Positions 51,028 through 60,114 of a DNA stretch of 64,000 bases are shown in pieces. Made by a program: the position numbers and the translations under genes. Every line of letters begins with the position of its first letter. Position 1 is the first letter of the stretch. Location: assembly GCF_002188635.1 (NCBI RefSeq), contig NZ_NINX01000032.1, positions 1 to 64,000 of the forward strand, read 5' to 3'. Source of the stretch: Pigmentiphaga sp. NML030171 (GTDB taxonomy: Bacteria > Pseudomonadota > Gammaproteobacteria > Burkholderiales > Burkholderiaceae_B). Under the pieces are notes generated by a model, which was not told where the DNA came from, ran no database searches, and saw nothing but the letters and a program-made list of their open reading frames with translations.

Positions 51028-52650
51028 TCAGGCCTGCGCGCTGGGCAGGGGCGAGCTTTCCGACAGGCGGACCATCTCCACCGCCAGCGCGGCCACGAGG
51101 CGATCCCGCTGGCCTCGGGCCGACGGTTCGTTCCACAGGTCCTCGACCTCGTGCGGGTCGGCTTCCAGGTCGTAGAACTCGCACACCGCCGGGTCGTCCG
51201 ACAGCGTCAGCCGGTAGCGGCCGTCGAACAGCGTACGCACCTTGAAGCGGCGGGGCCGCCCGAACGCGTATTGCAAAGGCTCGCTTTCGACCACGATGCC
51301 GGCGCGTTCGGGGACCGACGCGGCCTCGCCGCGGATGGCCGGCAGCAGGTTCGCGCCCTGGATGCCGTTGAAGGGCGCCAGGCCCGCGCGCGCCAGGATG
51401 GTCTGCGCGATGTCTATCGTGCCCGCCACGTCGTCCACCACCGCGCCGCGCCTGGGTCCGGGCAGTTGCGGGTCGTGCCAGATGAACGGGACCTGGGTCA
51501 CGCTGCGATAGTGCATGACGCCCTTGAGCGCGATGCCGTGGTCGCCCATCATCTCGCCGTGGTCGGAGGTAAAGATGACCACGGTGTCCTCGCGCAGTCC
51601 CAGCTCGTCCAGCTTGGCCAGCACCCGGCCGACGGAATCGTCCACCAGGCTGATCGAGCCGTAGGTCAGCGCGGTCACCTCGCGGCACTCGCGCTCGTTC
51701 AGGGCGAACGGTACGTAGGCCTCGCGCGAGGCGCCCGCGCGAGTGCGCTCGTGCACGGCCCGCAGCAGCGCCGGCATGTTCTCCTGGTGAAAGGACGGCG
51801 GCAGCGGAATGCCGGCCGGGTCGTACATGTCCCAGTACTTGCCGGGAGGCGTGAACGGGTGGTGCGGATCGGGAAACGAGCACTGGATGAAGAACGGCGC
51901 GTCATCGTCCCGCCGCGCGTGCCGGGCCAGCCACTCGCAGGTCTGCTCGGCCACGTAGGTCGAGGGATACAGTTCCACCGGCATGCGCGTGCGCCAGGCC
52001 TGCGGCGAATCGTAGCGGTCGTCGGGAATGGCGTTCTCGCGGCCGCGCAGGCTGTCCGGATCGGGATGCCGCTCGGCCAGCCAGCGCGCGTAGTCGCCTT
52101 GCACGCGGTCGCCGTGCAAGGTGCACAGGCGCACGTCGTCGAAGCCGTAGAACGGCGTCTGTACATGGAAGGACGGATCGGCCTTCCAGTACGGCGTCCA
52201 CTCGTTGTCGTACTCGCGGCCGCGACGGTGATGCCGGTGCGCATCCTTCATCGCCTCGGAAGGCGGCGTGCCGCCGTTCAGGTTTTCCCAGCCGCGGATA
52301 GGCGGATTGTTGTAGCCGAAGTTCTGCAGGTGCGACTTGCCGATCAGCGCCGTGGCGTAGCCCGCGTCGCGCAGCAGCTCGACGAAGGTGACGTCCTCGC
52401 GCGACAGCGGGATGCCGTTGTGCAGCACACCGTGCAGCGAGGGCATGCGTCCGGTCATCAGCGTAGCCCGGTTGGACATGCAGGTGGGGCTGGCCACGTA
52501 GAACTGCGAGGCCCGCACCCCGTCGCGCGCCAGCGCGTCCAGGTGCGGCGTGCGCAGGATGGGATTGCCGTAGCAGCCCAGGTGATCGGCCCGCTGCTGG
52601 TCGGTCATGACCAGCAGGATGTTGGGCCGCTTGGAAGCGCGTGGATCCAT
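51028..52650 (-). CDS. Sulfatase / alkaline-phosphatase-superfamily hydrolase
   Basis: A 540-residue cytoplasmic hydrolase with no signal peptide. Metal ligands are in NILLVMTDQQRADHLGCYGN and IFTSDHGEMMGDHGI; the signature around the formylglycine position is SPTCMSNRATLMTGRMPSLH. Cys57 and Arg61 are present but the usual Pro/Ala at +2 is Ser. The family includes choline sulfatases, arylsulfatases and phosphonate monoester hydrolases. It is followed downstream (minus strand) by thpR tail to tail and preceded by a Bug binding protein 4 bases upstream. Confidence 0.88.
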   Translation of the reverse strand: MDPRASKRPNILLVMTDQQRADHLGCYGNPILRTPHLDALARDGVRASQFYVASPTCMSNRATLMTGRMPSLHGVLHNGIPLSREDVTFVELLRDAGYATALIGKSHLQNFGYNNPPIRGWENLNGGTPPSEAMKDAHRHHRRGREYDNEWTPYWKADPSFHVQTPFYGFDDVRLCTLHGDRVQGDYARWLAERHPDPDSLRGRENAIPDDRYDSPQAWRTRMPVELYPSTYVAEQTCEWLARHARRDDDAPFFIQCSFPDPHHPFTPPGKYWDMYDPAGIPLPPSFHQENMPALLRAVHERTRAGASREAYVPFALNERECREVTALTYGSISLVDDSVGRVLAKLDELGLREDTVVIFTSDHGEMMGDHGIALKGVMHYRSVTQVPFIWHDPQLPGPRRGAVVDDVAGTIDIAQTILARAGLAPFNGIQGANLLPAIRGEAASVPERAGIVVESEPLQYAFGRPRRFKVRTLFDGRYRLTLSDDPAVCEFYDLEADPHEVEDLWNEPSARGQRDRLVAALAVEMVRLSESSPLPSAQA

Positions 52651-52654
52651 GCGA

Positions 52655-53638
52655 TCAATCGGCCGAGATGTTGAATTCCTTGACGATCTTGCCGTAGCTC
52701 TCGTACTCGGCCCTGGCCATGCGGGCGAGGTCCTCGGACGAGCCGCCCAGCGGCACTTCCCACTGCTGCTTGAGCTTGGCGGCGGTGTCCGGCTGGCGCA
52801 GCACGGTGTTGAACTCCTGGTTCAGCTTCTCGACCACGGCGGGCGGCGTGCCCTTGGGCGCGAACACGCCGTACCAGGCGCCGGTCGCGGTGTTGGGGTA
52901 GCCCTGCTCGGCCAGCGTGGGCAGGTCGGGCATCAGCGGCGAACGCTCTTTCTCGGCCATGCCCAGGGCCACCAGGCGGCCGGCGGCGATGTGCTGTGCC
53001 ACCACGCCGATGCTGGCGTAGGTGATCTTCACGTGGCCGCCCAGCACGTCGGCGATCGCCGGCGCCACGCCCTTGTAGGGCACGTGCAGCATGTCCACGC
53101 CGGCCGACTTCTTGAACAGTTCGCCGGCGATGTGCATGGGCGAGCCGCTGCCAGGCGTGGCGTAGGCCAGCCCCGGCTGCTTCTTCAGCAGCGCGACCAG
53201 CTCCTTGGCGTTCTTCACGCCCAGCGACGGATGGGCGACCATCATCATCGCGCCTTTGGACGGCGCGACGATGGGCACGAAGTCGTTCAGCACGTCCAGG
53301 TTCACGTTCGCGCCCTTGGGCAACACGTGGGGAGCGATCAGGAAAGTGTTGGGCGCGAACAGCAGGGTATAGCCGTCGGCCGGCGCACGCGCGACGGCGG
53401 ACGCCCCCATCATGCCGCTGACGCCCGGGCGGTTCTCGACGATGACGGACTGGTGCAGGCGTGCGGCCAGCTTCTCGCCCAGCATGCGCGCGCCGATGTC
53501 CGGCCCGCCGCCGGCGGGATAGCCGACGATGATGGTGATGGGCTTGGAGGGGAAATCGTTCCCTTGCGCATGCGCGGTCAGCGCGGCAAGCGGCAGACAG
53601 CCCAGGGCCAGGGCGAATTTGCGGAGCAATGCGTACAT
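52655..53638 (-). CDS. Bug-family (TctC) periplasmic solute-binding protein
   Basis: A 327-residue protein with signal peptide (LRKFALALGCLPLAALTAHA) and Bug hallmarks: FPSKPITIIVGYPAGGGPDI, VIVENRPGVSGMMGASAVAR, ADGYTLLFAPN and MLHVPYKGVAPAIADVLGGH. Bug proteins bind carboxylates and amides and are strongly expanded in Bordetella and relatives. It is co-transcribed with the sulfatase, so a sulfated or phosphonylated organic acid could be the ligand. An AraC gene is divergent. Confidence 0.92.
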   Translation of the reverse strand: MYALLRKFALALGCLPLAALTAHAQGNDFPSKPITIIVGYPAGGGPDIGARMLGEKLAARLHQSVIVENRPGVSGMMGASAVARAPADGYTLLFAPNTFLIAPHVLPKGANVNLDVLNDFVPIVAPSKGAMMMVAHPSLGVKNAKELVALLKKQPGLAYATPGSGSPMHIAGELFKKSAGVDMLHVPYKGVAPAIADVLGGHVKITYASIGVVAQHIAAGRLVALGMAEKERSPLMPDLPTLAEQGYPNTATGAWYGVFAPKGTPPAVVEKLNQEFNTVLRQPDTAAKLKQQWEVPLGGSSEDLARMARAEYESYGKIVKEFNISAD

Positions 53639-53787
53639 AGGGGCACCTATCGGATACGAGGCGAACGCGAAGAAGGGCAGATTCTTCCCTGAAAATCGGC
53701 CGGCCTCCACCCCAATAACGCCTCATTAGGGCGCAATTCGTCCCGCCTGCCGATAAAATCGACGCTGCGCGATCGACGGAGGAAGAA

Positions 53788-54720
53788 GTGGATGTATTGA
53801 GCGAGGTCCTGTCCGGCTGCCGGGCCGACAGCGCCACGACCGGCCGCTTCACCCTGCATGCCCCGTGGTCGCTGGAATCCACCGGCCTGCAGGGCGCGAT
53901 GTTCCGCATCGCCCGGGGCGCGCCCTACTGGATACAGCCCGAAGGCATGGCGCCCGTGCGGGTGCCGGCGGGCGACCTCGTCGTGCTGCCCCGCGGCGGC
54001 CGGCACATCATCTCGTCCGAGCCGGGACTCGCGCCCGTTCCCTTCGCCGAGGTGCTGGCGGCGCACGGCATGCGCGAGCGCGGGGAAAAGCCGCTGGTGT
54101 TCACCCACGGCGAAGGCGGCACGCCCACCGAACTCTTCACCACCATCGTCGACTACGGCCCCGTCGGGCAGAACACCGTGCTGCGCTTCCTGCCCGGCCT
54201 GATCCACCTGCGCGAGGACGACGTGAACCTGGCCTCGTGCCTGGCGCCCACCATGCGGCTGTTCATCGAGGAAAGCCTGAACCGCGAGCCGGGCTGGAAA
54301 CTGTCGGCCGCGCGCATGGGAGACCTGCTGATGGTGCACGTGCTGCGCGCCTACCTGCTGCGGCACCGCGACACCGAGCCGAACTGGCTGCGCGGCCTGG
54401 CCGACCCCAAGATCGCGCAAGCGATCATGCTGATGCACCGCTGGCCCGAGAAACCCTGGACCCTGCCCTCGCTGGCCGACGAGGTCTGCATGTCGCGATC
54501 ACGCTTCAGCGCGCGCTTCCGCGAGCTGGTGGGCGTATCGCCGATCTCCTACCTGACGGCGCGCCGCATGGAGCGGGCCGCCGAACGGCTGCGGCTGGGA
54601 TCGGTACGCTTGGCCGACGTGGCCGAACTGGTCGGCTACGGCTCGGAAAAGATATTCGCCCGCGCCTTCCGGCGCTGGGCTGGCGTGCCCCCCGGGGAAT
54701 ACGGGCGGCGCGCGGGCTGA
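53788..54720 (+). CDS. AraC-family transcriptional regulator with cupin sensor domain
   Basis: A 310-residue regulator. The N-terminal cupin (GAPYWIQPEGMAPVRVPAGD, LVVLPRGGRHIISSEPG) is followed by two helix-turn-helix motifs (WTLPSLADEVCMSRSRFSAR, GSVRLADVAELVGYGSEKIF). GGAGG lies shortly before the GTG start at 53788. It is divergent from the Bug-sulfatase pair, which it may control. Confidence 0.88.
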   Translation: MDVLSEVLSGCRADSATTGRFTLHAPWSLESTGLQGAMFRIARGAPYWIQPEGMAPVRVPAGDLVVLPRGGRHIISSEPGLAPVPFAEVLAAHGMRERGEKPLVFTHGEGGTPTELFTTIVDYGPVGQNTVLRFLPGLIHLREDDVNLASCLAPTMRLFIEESLNREPGWKLSAARMGDLLMVHVLRAYLLRHRDTEPNWLRGLADPKIAQAIMLMHRWPEKPWTLPSLADEVCMSRSRFSARFRELVGVSPISYLTARRMERAAERLRLGSVRLADVAELVGYGSEKIFARAFRRWAGVPPGEYGRRAG

Positions 54721-54725
54721 GCCAA

Positions 54726-55583
54726 TCAGGGCTGCCGCTGGCGGACGATCAGCACGTCGCAGGGCGTGTGCTGGATCAATTGTTCCGCCACGCTGCCGAT
54801 GGCCGTGCGCAGTATTCCCGTGCGGCCGTGCGTGCCGACCACCAGCAGCTCGGAGGGATGGCGCGCCACGTAGTCGGGCAACACGTCTTCCGGCAGGCCG
54901 TGCTCGATCTTCCATTCGATGTCGGGCCGGTTCAACAGCGCCGCGTTCCGTTTCATGAACTCGGTCACTTCGTTGTCGGCCTTCGCCCTTGCCTGCTCCA
55001 CCACGGCCGCCTCGGCATGGGCGTTATGGGCGGAGAAGGCGTGGAACAACAGCGGGCGCGCATCCGGGAACAGCGTCAGGGCCGCTTGCAGCGCCTGGCG
55101 CGACCCCTCGGAGAAATCGACGGCGGCGACGAAATCGCGATAGTCGTGATGCGGGCGTTCGCGCACCACCAGGATGGGCTGGGCGGCCTCGCGCGCCAGC
55201 TTCTCGACCGTGGTGCCCAGCAGCAGGCGGCCCAGGGTCTCGTCGCGGGCCACCCCGGTGACGATGAGGTCGCAATGGCGTGCCTCGGCCGTCTTGCGGA
55301 TGACCTCGACCGCATGCCCCGTTTCCAGCACCAGTTCGGCCTGGACGTCGACGCTGCCCAGGCCGGCCCGGAAGCGCCGCTCGGCGGCGTTGCGGTCGGC
55401 CACCTGGCTGCGGCGGGCGGTCAGCACGTCGCCCAGCGACGTCTCGTTCACGCACACCGCGATCAGCTTGGCGCCGTGCTCGCGGGCCAGTTGCACGGCC
55501 CGGTCCTGGGCGCGGTCGCAGCGCGCGCTCAGGTCGGTGGCAAGCAGGATGCAACGCAGGTTTTCGGTGGAGGGTCCTTCCAT
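54726..55583 (-). CDS. Universal stress protein with two Usp domains
   Basis: A 285-residue tandem UspA protein. Domain 1 (LRCILLATDLSARCDRAQDR) ends near residue 135 and domain 2 (YRDFVAAVDFSEGSRQALQA) ends with GTHGRTGILRTAIGSVAEQL, the nucleotide-binding G-2x-G-9x-G-(S/T)-type loop. In domain 1 the loop (TGVARDETLGRLLLGTTVEK) lacks parts of that pattern. It ends 6 bases from the convergent AraC gene. Confidence 0.9.
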   Translation of the reverse strand: MEGPSTENLRCILLATDLSARCDRAQDRAVQLAREHGAKLIAVCVNETSLGDVLTARRSQVADRNAAERRFRAGLGSVDVQAELVLETGHAVEVIRKTAEARHCDLIVTGVARDETLGRLLLGTTVEKLAREAAQPILVVRERPHHDYRDFVAAVDFSEGSRQALQAALTLFPDARPLLFHAFSAHNAHAEAAVVEQARAKADNEVTEFMKRNAALLNRPDIEWKIEHGLPEDVLPDYVARHPSELLVVGTHGRTGILRTAIGSVAEQLIQHTPCDVLIVRQRQP

Positions 55584-55728
55584 GCTGATCTCCCTGGTGT
55601 GGCGGACGCGGCGGCGCGCGTGTTGCGGCCCGTTGGGCGGGCGAGGATCCGGAGGCGGGACGGGAAGACTGCGGATCGCGCGGCGTCCCCGTCGGACCTA
55701 CGATACCAACGGAAGGCGACCCTGCCAA

Positions 55729-56658
55729 TCACGATGACGCGCGAGGGGCCTCGCGCTCGGCCGTGGAACAGGCCTCGATGTAGTCCGCCAGGCGCCGCGC
55801 CGCCGCCGACAACGGCCGCCGCTCGTCATGGGCCAGCCACAAACCCATGGTCATGGGCGGCCCGCCGGGCGACAGCTCGGCCAGGAGGCCGGATTCGACG
55901 TCCTGCCGGACCGTCTTCGCCAGCACGCACCAGATGCCCACTCCCGCCGCCGTCAGTTCCCGCACCATCCCGGACTCGGTGGCGCGCGAGGCCACCGGCG
56001 TGCCGGCGATGCCCGCGGCGCGCAGCATGTCGGCCATGTGGATCGAGAAACCCGAACGGTGCGCGGCCCGCACGAACTTGTGCCGGGCCAGCTCCCGCGG
56101 CGGCACGGCGGCGCGTCCGGCCAGGGGATGCGAGGGTGCGGCAACCAGGGCGAAACGCTCGACGCCGATGGCCCGGCCGGCCACGCCCTCCTGCGGCCAC
56201 CGGCTCAGGAAACAGGCCAGGTCGGCGGTGCCGTCGCGCAACTGCGCCAGGACTTCGTCCAGCGTGCCGGCCACCATGGCCAGCTCGTACTCGGGATGCT
56301 CCCGGGCGAAGCCGGCCAGCGCCGGCGGCAGCACCGAATTGGCCACCGGCCGCTGGCAGGCGAAGGCGATGCGCCGTTCTCCGGCCCCCCGGCCGCCGCC
56401 CAGGTCCTCGGACAGCCGCGCCGCGTCGTCCAGCACCGCGCGGGCATGCGCCAGCACGCGCTCGCCCGCCTCGGTCAGCGTGGCGCGCCGGCCGCGCTGG
56501 CGCAGGAACAGGACTGTTCCCGCCCTGCGCTCCAGGATCTGGATGTGCTGGCTGACCGACGGCTGGGCGATGTCCAGTTGCCGGGCGGCACCGGCGAAGC
56601 TGCCGGTCTCGGCCACCGCCACCAGCACCTCGAGTCCGCGCGGAGACAGGCTGATCAT
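55729..56658 (-). CDS. LysR-family regulator, divergent from a Bug/enolase locus
   Basis: A 309-residue LysR protein with helix-turn-helix GSFAGAARQLDIAQPSVSQH and IQILERRAGTVLFLRQ, then an effector domain. It is transcribed divergently from the Bug protein and the enolase-superfamily gene, and an operator-like palindrome lies between them. It probably activates those genes in response to their substrate. Confidence 0.9.
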   Translation of the reverse strand: MISLSPRGLEVLVAVAETGSFAGAARQLDIAQPSVSQHIQILERRAGTVLFLRQRGRRATLTEAGERVLAHARAVLDDAARLSEDLGGGRGAGERRIAFACQRPVANSVLPPALAGFAREHPEYELAMVAGTLDEVLAQLRDGTADLACFLSRWPQEGVAGRAIGVERFALVAAPSHPLAGRAAVPPRELARHKFVRAAHRSGFSIHMADMLRAAGIAGTPVASRATESGMVRELTAAGVGIWCVLAKTVRQDVESGLLAELSPGGPPMTMGLWLAHDERRPLSAAARRLADYIEACSTAEREAPRASS

Positions 56659-56669
56659 GCGTCCTCCGA

Positions 56670-56696
56670 TAGGCCATTACCTATATCTCATATAGG
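56670..56696. promoter_or_regulatory. Candidate LysR operator: three ATAGG/CCTAT half-sites
   Basis: ATAGG (56670-56674), then the perfect palindrome CCTATAT-CTC-ATATAGG (56680-56696). The first half-site also pairs with CCTAT across 5-6 bases. It sits 12-38 bases upstream of the LysR start and about 95-120 bases before the divergent Bug gene, the usual place for a LysR autoregulatory site. Confidence 0.5.
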
Positions 56697-56789
56697 GTAC
56701 CGGCCCGTTGCCCCGGACCGCCCCCGACGATGATACTGCCTGGCTTCCAAGGCGCCGCCTCGCGGCGCCCATGACAACAGGAGGCATCC

Positions 56790-57767
56790 ATGAAACGTTT
56801 GCTGGCCCCCGCGCTGGCCCTCGCGGCGCTGCTGGCCTGCGGCGCGCCCCAGGCCCAGTCCCGGCCCGACTTTCCGTCCAAGGGCGTGCACATCGTCAAT
56901 CCCTTCCCGCCCGGCTCGCCGGTCGAGTACGTCGGCCGCCTGGTCGCGCAGAACCTGGAACAGGCCTGGGGCAAATACGTCGTCGTCGAAAGCCGCTCGG
57001 GCGCCGGCGGCACCGTGGGCGCCAACTACGTCGCCAAGGCGGCGCCCGATGGCCATACGCTGCTGGTCACCACGGCGTCGCCCATTTCCTTCGCCGCCGC
57101 GCTGTACGAGAAGCTGCCCTACGACCCGGTCAAGGATCTCGCTCCCGTCTGGGGCATCGTCACGCCCGGACAGGTCGTGGTGGTCAACAGCCAGCTTCCG
57201 GTCCGCACGCTGGCCGAACTCGTAGCCTACGCCAAGGCCAACCCCGGCAAGCTGTCGTACGCCTCGTCGGGCATAGGCACCGTCCAGCATTTCGGCGGCG
57301 AGCTGTTCCAGGCCCGTACCGGCACCAAGATGGTCCACGTCCCCTACCGGGGCGGCGCTCCCGCCGCCACCGACCTGGCCGGCGGGCACGTGCAGGTCAT
57401 GTTCGACTCGCTCACCAACCAGCTCCGCAACATCGAGGCCGGCAAGGTCCGGCCGCTGGCCATCCTGCGATCGCGGCGCGACAGCAAGCTGCCCGACGTG
57501 CCCACCGCCGCCGAGGCCGGCGTGTCCGGCGTCGAGGTCGTCAACTGGATCAGCCTGTTCGCGCCGGCCGGCACGCCCGCCGACGTGCTGCGCACGCTGC
57601 GCCAGACGGCGAAGTCCGTCATGGCGGCGCCGGACAACGTCGCCAAGCTGACCGAGACCTTCGGCGAGGCCCAGGTCCTGGACGGCGAGCAGCTCGCGCA
57701 GATGATCCCGACCGAGGCCCGCACCTACATCGAACTGGTCGAACACGCCGGCATCCCCAAGCAATGA
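56790..57767 (+). CDS. Bug-family (TctC) periplasmic solute-binding protein
   Basis: A 325-residue protein with signal peptide (KRLLAPALALAALLACGAPQ) and family features FPSKGVHIVNPFPPGSPVEY, VVVESRSGAGGTVGANYVAK, APDGHTLLVTT and VHVPYRGGAPAATDLAGGHV. ACAGGAGG precedes the ATG. It is followed by an enolase-superfamily gene, so it probably binds the acid that the enzyme acts on. Confidence 0.93.
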   Translation: MKRLLAPALALAALLACGAPQAQSRPDFPSKGVHIVNPFPPGSPVEYVGRLVAQNLEQAWGKYVVVESRSGAGGTVGANYVAKAAPDGHTLLVTTASPISFAAALYEKLPYDPVKDLAPVWGIVTPGQVVVVNSQLPVRTLAELVAYAKANPGKLSYASSGIGTVQHFGGELFQARTGTKMVHVPYRGGAPAATDLAGGHVQVMFDSLTNQLRNIEAGKVRPLAILRSRRDSKLPDVPTAAEAGVSGVEVVNWISLFAPAGTPADVLRTLRQTAKSVMAAPDNVAKLTETFGEAQVLDGEQLAQMIPTEARTYIELVEHAGIPKQ

Positions 57768-57801
57768 CCGCGGCCCCCGCCGCCCCACGCAGGAACCCCG
57801 C

Positions 57802-58914
57802 ATGAAAATCGTCCGCGTCGAAACCATCCTGCTGACCATCGCGCTCAATCGCGACTATGGCGGCAGCGTCTACAGCGTGCCCCGCAAGAACGCCATCGTC
57901 ACCCGCATCCATACCGACCAGGGCCTGGTCGGCCATTGCGTGAACGGCGAAGGCAACTTCGACGTCCATCGCCAGGCGCGCGAGATCGTCGACCGGGAAC
58001 TGGCCCCGCTGCTGATCGGCGAGGACCCCACCGCCATCGAAACCCTGTGGTCGCGCATGTGGACGTCCACCCATCGCGGCGGCCGCGACAAATGGGCTGC
58101 CGTGCGCGCCGTGGCCTGCGTGGACAGCGCATTGTGGGACCTGCTCGGCAAGCGCGCCGGACTGCCCCTCTACCAATTGTGGGGCGGCGCGCGCCACGCG
58201 CTGCCCATCGTCGCCATCGGCGGCCAGTACCGCGAGGGCTACGCGCCGCAGGACTACGGCGCCGAGATGGAGGAATACCGCGCGCTGGGCCTGGCCGGCT
58301 GCAAGTTCAAGGTGGGCGGGCGCGAAGTCGAGGAAGACCTGGCGCGCACCCGCGCCGCGCGGCGCGCGGGCGGCGACGATTTCGTGCTGTTCGCCGATGC
58401 CAACCGTGCCTGGAGCCGCACCCAGGCCCTGGCCTTCTGCCGGCAGGCGGCCGACCTGGGCCTGCGCTGGTTCGAGGAGCCCTGCCACTGGGACGACGAC
58501 CGGCGCGACCTGGCGCTGCTGCGCGCGCAGACGGGCATGCCCATCGCCGCCGGCCAGTCGGAGATCACCACCCAGGACTGCCGCGACCTGATGCTGGACG
58601 CCGCCATCGATGTCTGCAACCTGGACGCGAGCTGGGGCGGCGGCCCCACCGCCTGGCTGCGGGTGGCGCGCATGGCGGCGTGCTTCGGGGTGCAGATGGG
58701 CCACCACGGCGAGCCCATGGTGGGCTCGCACCTGCTGGCCGCGGTGGAGAACGGCACCTATGTCGAAACCCACCATCCCGACCGGGACCCGATCTTCCAC
58801 CAGATGCTGATCGGACGCGGCGCGATAGCGAACGGGCACTACATGCTGCCCCAGGGGCCGGGCTGGGGCGTGGATTTCGATCCGGAGTTCATCGAGCGGT
58901 ACCGGACGGATTGA
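57802..58914 (+). CDS. Mandelate racemase/muconate-lactonizing enzyme family protein
   Basis: A 370-residue enolase-superfamily enzyme. Metal ligands are in LFADANRAWSRT, LRWFEEPCHWDD and IAAGQSEITTQD; the general base region GCKFKVGGREVEED holds the lysine pair and HHGEPMVGSHL a histidine. The subgroup dehydrates or epimerises sugar acids or aromatic 2-hydroxy acids; the substrate is not predictable. It begins 34 bases after the Bug gene. Confidence 0.9.
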   Translation: MKIVRVETILLTIALNRDYGGSVYSVPRKNAIVTRIHTDQGLVGHCVNGEGNFDVHRQAREIVDRELAPLLIGEDPTAIETLWSRMWTSTHRGGRDKWAAVRAVACVDSALWDLLGKRAGLPLYQLWGGARHALPIVAIGGQYREGYAPQDYGAEMEEYRALGLAGCKFKVGGREVEEDLARTRAARRAGGDDFVLFADANRAWSRTQALAFCRQAADLGLRWFEEPCHWDDDRRDLALLRAQTGMPIAAGQSEITTQDCRDLMLDAAIDVCNLDASWGGGPTAWLRVARMAACFGVQMGHHGEPMVGSHLLAAVENGTYVETHHPDRDPIFHQMLIGRGAIANGHYMLPQGPGWGVDFDPEFIERYRTD

Positions 58915-58930
58915 AGGCGGACGAGCCGGC

Positions 58931-59989
58931 TCAGAACCGGTGGTTGATCCCGATCGCGAAGGCCCGGTTGCCGGCCAGCGCATTGCCCACATCGTTGGCG
59001 TTCCATACCTTGTAGAAGCCGGTGGGCGACGTATTGGGCGCCTTGTTGTCGATGTAGGTGTAGGACGTGTACAGGCTGGTGCGCTTGGACAGGTCGTATA
59101 CGTAGCCGATGGCGTACAGGCGCGCGTCATGGTTGTCGGCGGTGCGGTCGTTCTTGTTGATGAACGAGACGATGACGCGGCCGCGGGCGCCGGCGGGAAT
59201 GCGCGCGCCCAGCAACAGGTCCTCGGATTTGTCGTTGACCGTGCCGGGCACGATGGATCCGCGGTTGATGACGTAGTTGACGAAGGCGGTGGCCACGCCG
59301 AAGTCGTACTTGGCGCCGATGAAGGTCATCTTGGCGTCCTTGCCCGGGGCGACGGCATCGTTGGCCTTGGCGTAGGCGATCTTCATGCCGAACGGGCCCT
59401 TGGTGTAGCCCACCGAGGCGCCCAGTTGCGAGTTCGTGCTGCTGGAACCTGCGACCTCGCCCGGGGCATATGACAGCTCGCCATTGAAACCCGAGGCGTG
59501 GCCCAGGTAGTACTTGGCGACATTGTTGGCGCGATTGCTTCCGCCCTGGCCGCCGGCCGAGATCAGGCTGGCCGAGGTGCCGGTCATGCCGGTCGAGAAG
59601 GGATCGAACTCGACCTGCGCCATGGCCACGGTCGTGTACTGGCGGCCCAGCGTGAGGCGGCCCAGGCTGCCTTCGAGCCCGACCCAGGCCTGGCGGCCGA
59701 ACAGCGTGCCGCCCTGGGCCGAACTGCCGTTATCGACGTTGACGCCGCCTTCCAGCATGAAGATGGCCTTGTTGCCCCCGCCCAGGTCCTCGCTGCCCAT
59801 CAGACCGAAACGCGAGCCGGACATGATGCCCGAGTTGAGCTTGTTGTTGGTGCCGGCGGCGTTGCCGCTGTCATGCAGGAAGCCCATGTCCACGATCCCG
59901 AACAAGGTGACGCTGGAGGTCTGGGCGAACAGGGGCGCACTGGCGCAGGTCGCCAGGAGAGCGGGCAGAAGTCGGGTGCGAAGCTTCAT
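58931..59989 (-). CDS. General porin of the betaproteobacterial type
   Basis: A 352-residue outer-membrane porin with signal peptide (KLRTRLLPALLATCASAPLF) then AQTSSVTLFGIVDMGFLHD, periodic beta strands and a C-terminal phenylalanine (AIGINHRF), which is needed for barrel assembly. It resembles porins of Bordetella. It is 125 bases downstream of the TRAP permease on the same strand, so it may be co-regulated with the uptake system. Confidence 0.92.
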   Translation of the reverse strand: MKLRTRLLPALLATCASAPLFAQTSSVTLFGIVDMGFLHDSGNAAGTNNKLNSGIMSGSRFGLMGSEDLGGGNKAIFMLEGGVNVDNGSSAQGGTLFGRQAWVGLEGSLGRLTLGRQYTTVAMAQVEFDPFSTGMTGTSASLISAGGQGGSNRANNVAKYYLGHASGFNGELSYAPGEVAGSSSTNSQLGASVGYTKGPFGMKIAYAKANDAVAPGKDAKMTFIGAKYDFGVATAFVNYVINRGSIVPGTVNDKSEDLLLGARIPAGARGRVIVSFINKNDRTADNHDARLYAIGYVYDLSKRTSLYTSYTYIDNKAPNTSPTGFYKVWNANDVGNALAGNRAFAIGINHRF

Positions 59990-60114
59990 GACATTTCCTT
60001 CTATGAGCACAGGGCTGGAAGAGAGGCGTTGCCGGCCAGGCGTGGGTGGCGGCCGGCAAACCGTGGGTGGCGAGCCGCGGAAGCCCGCGTCCCGCCGTGG
60101 ATCACATGGCGCGG

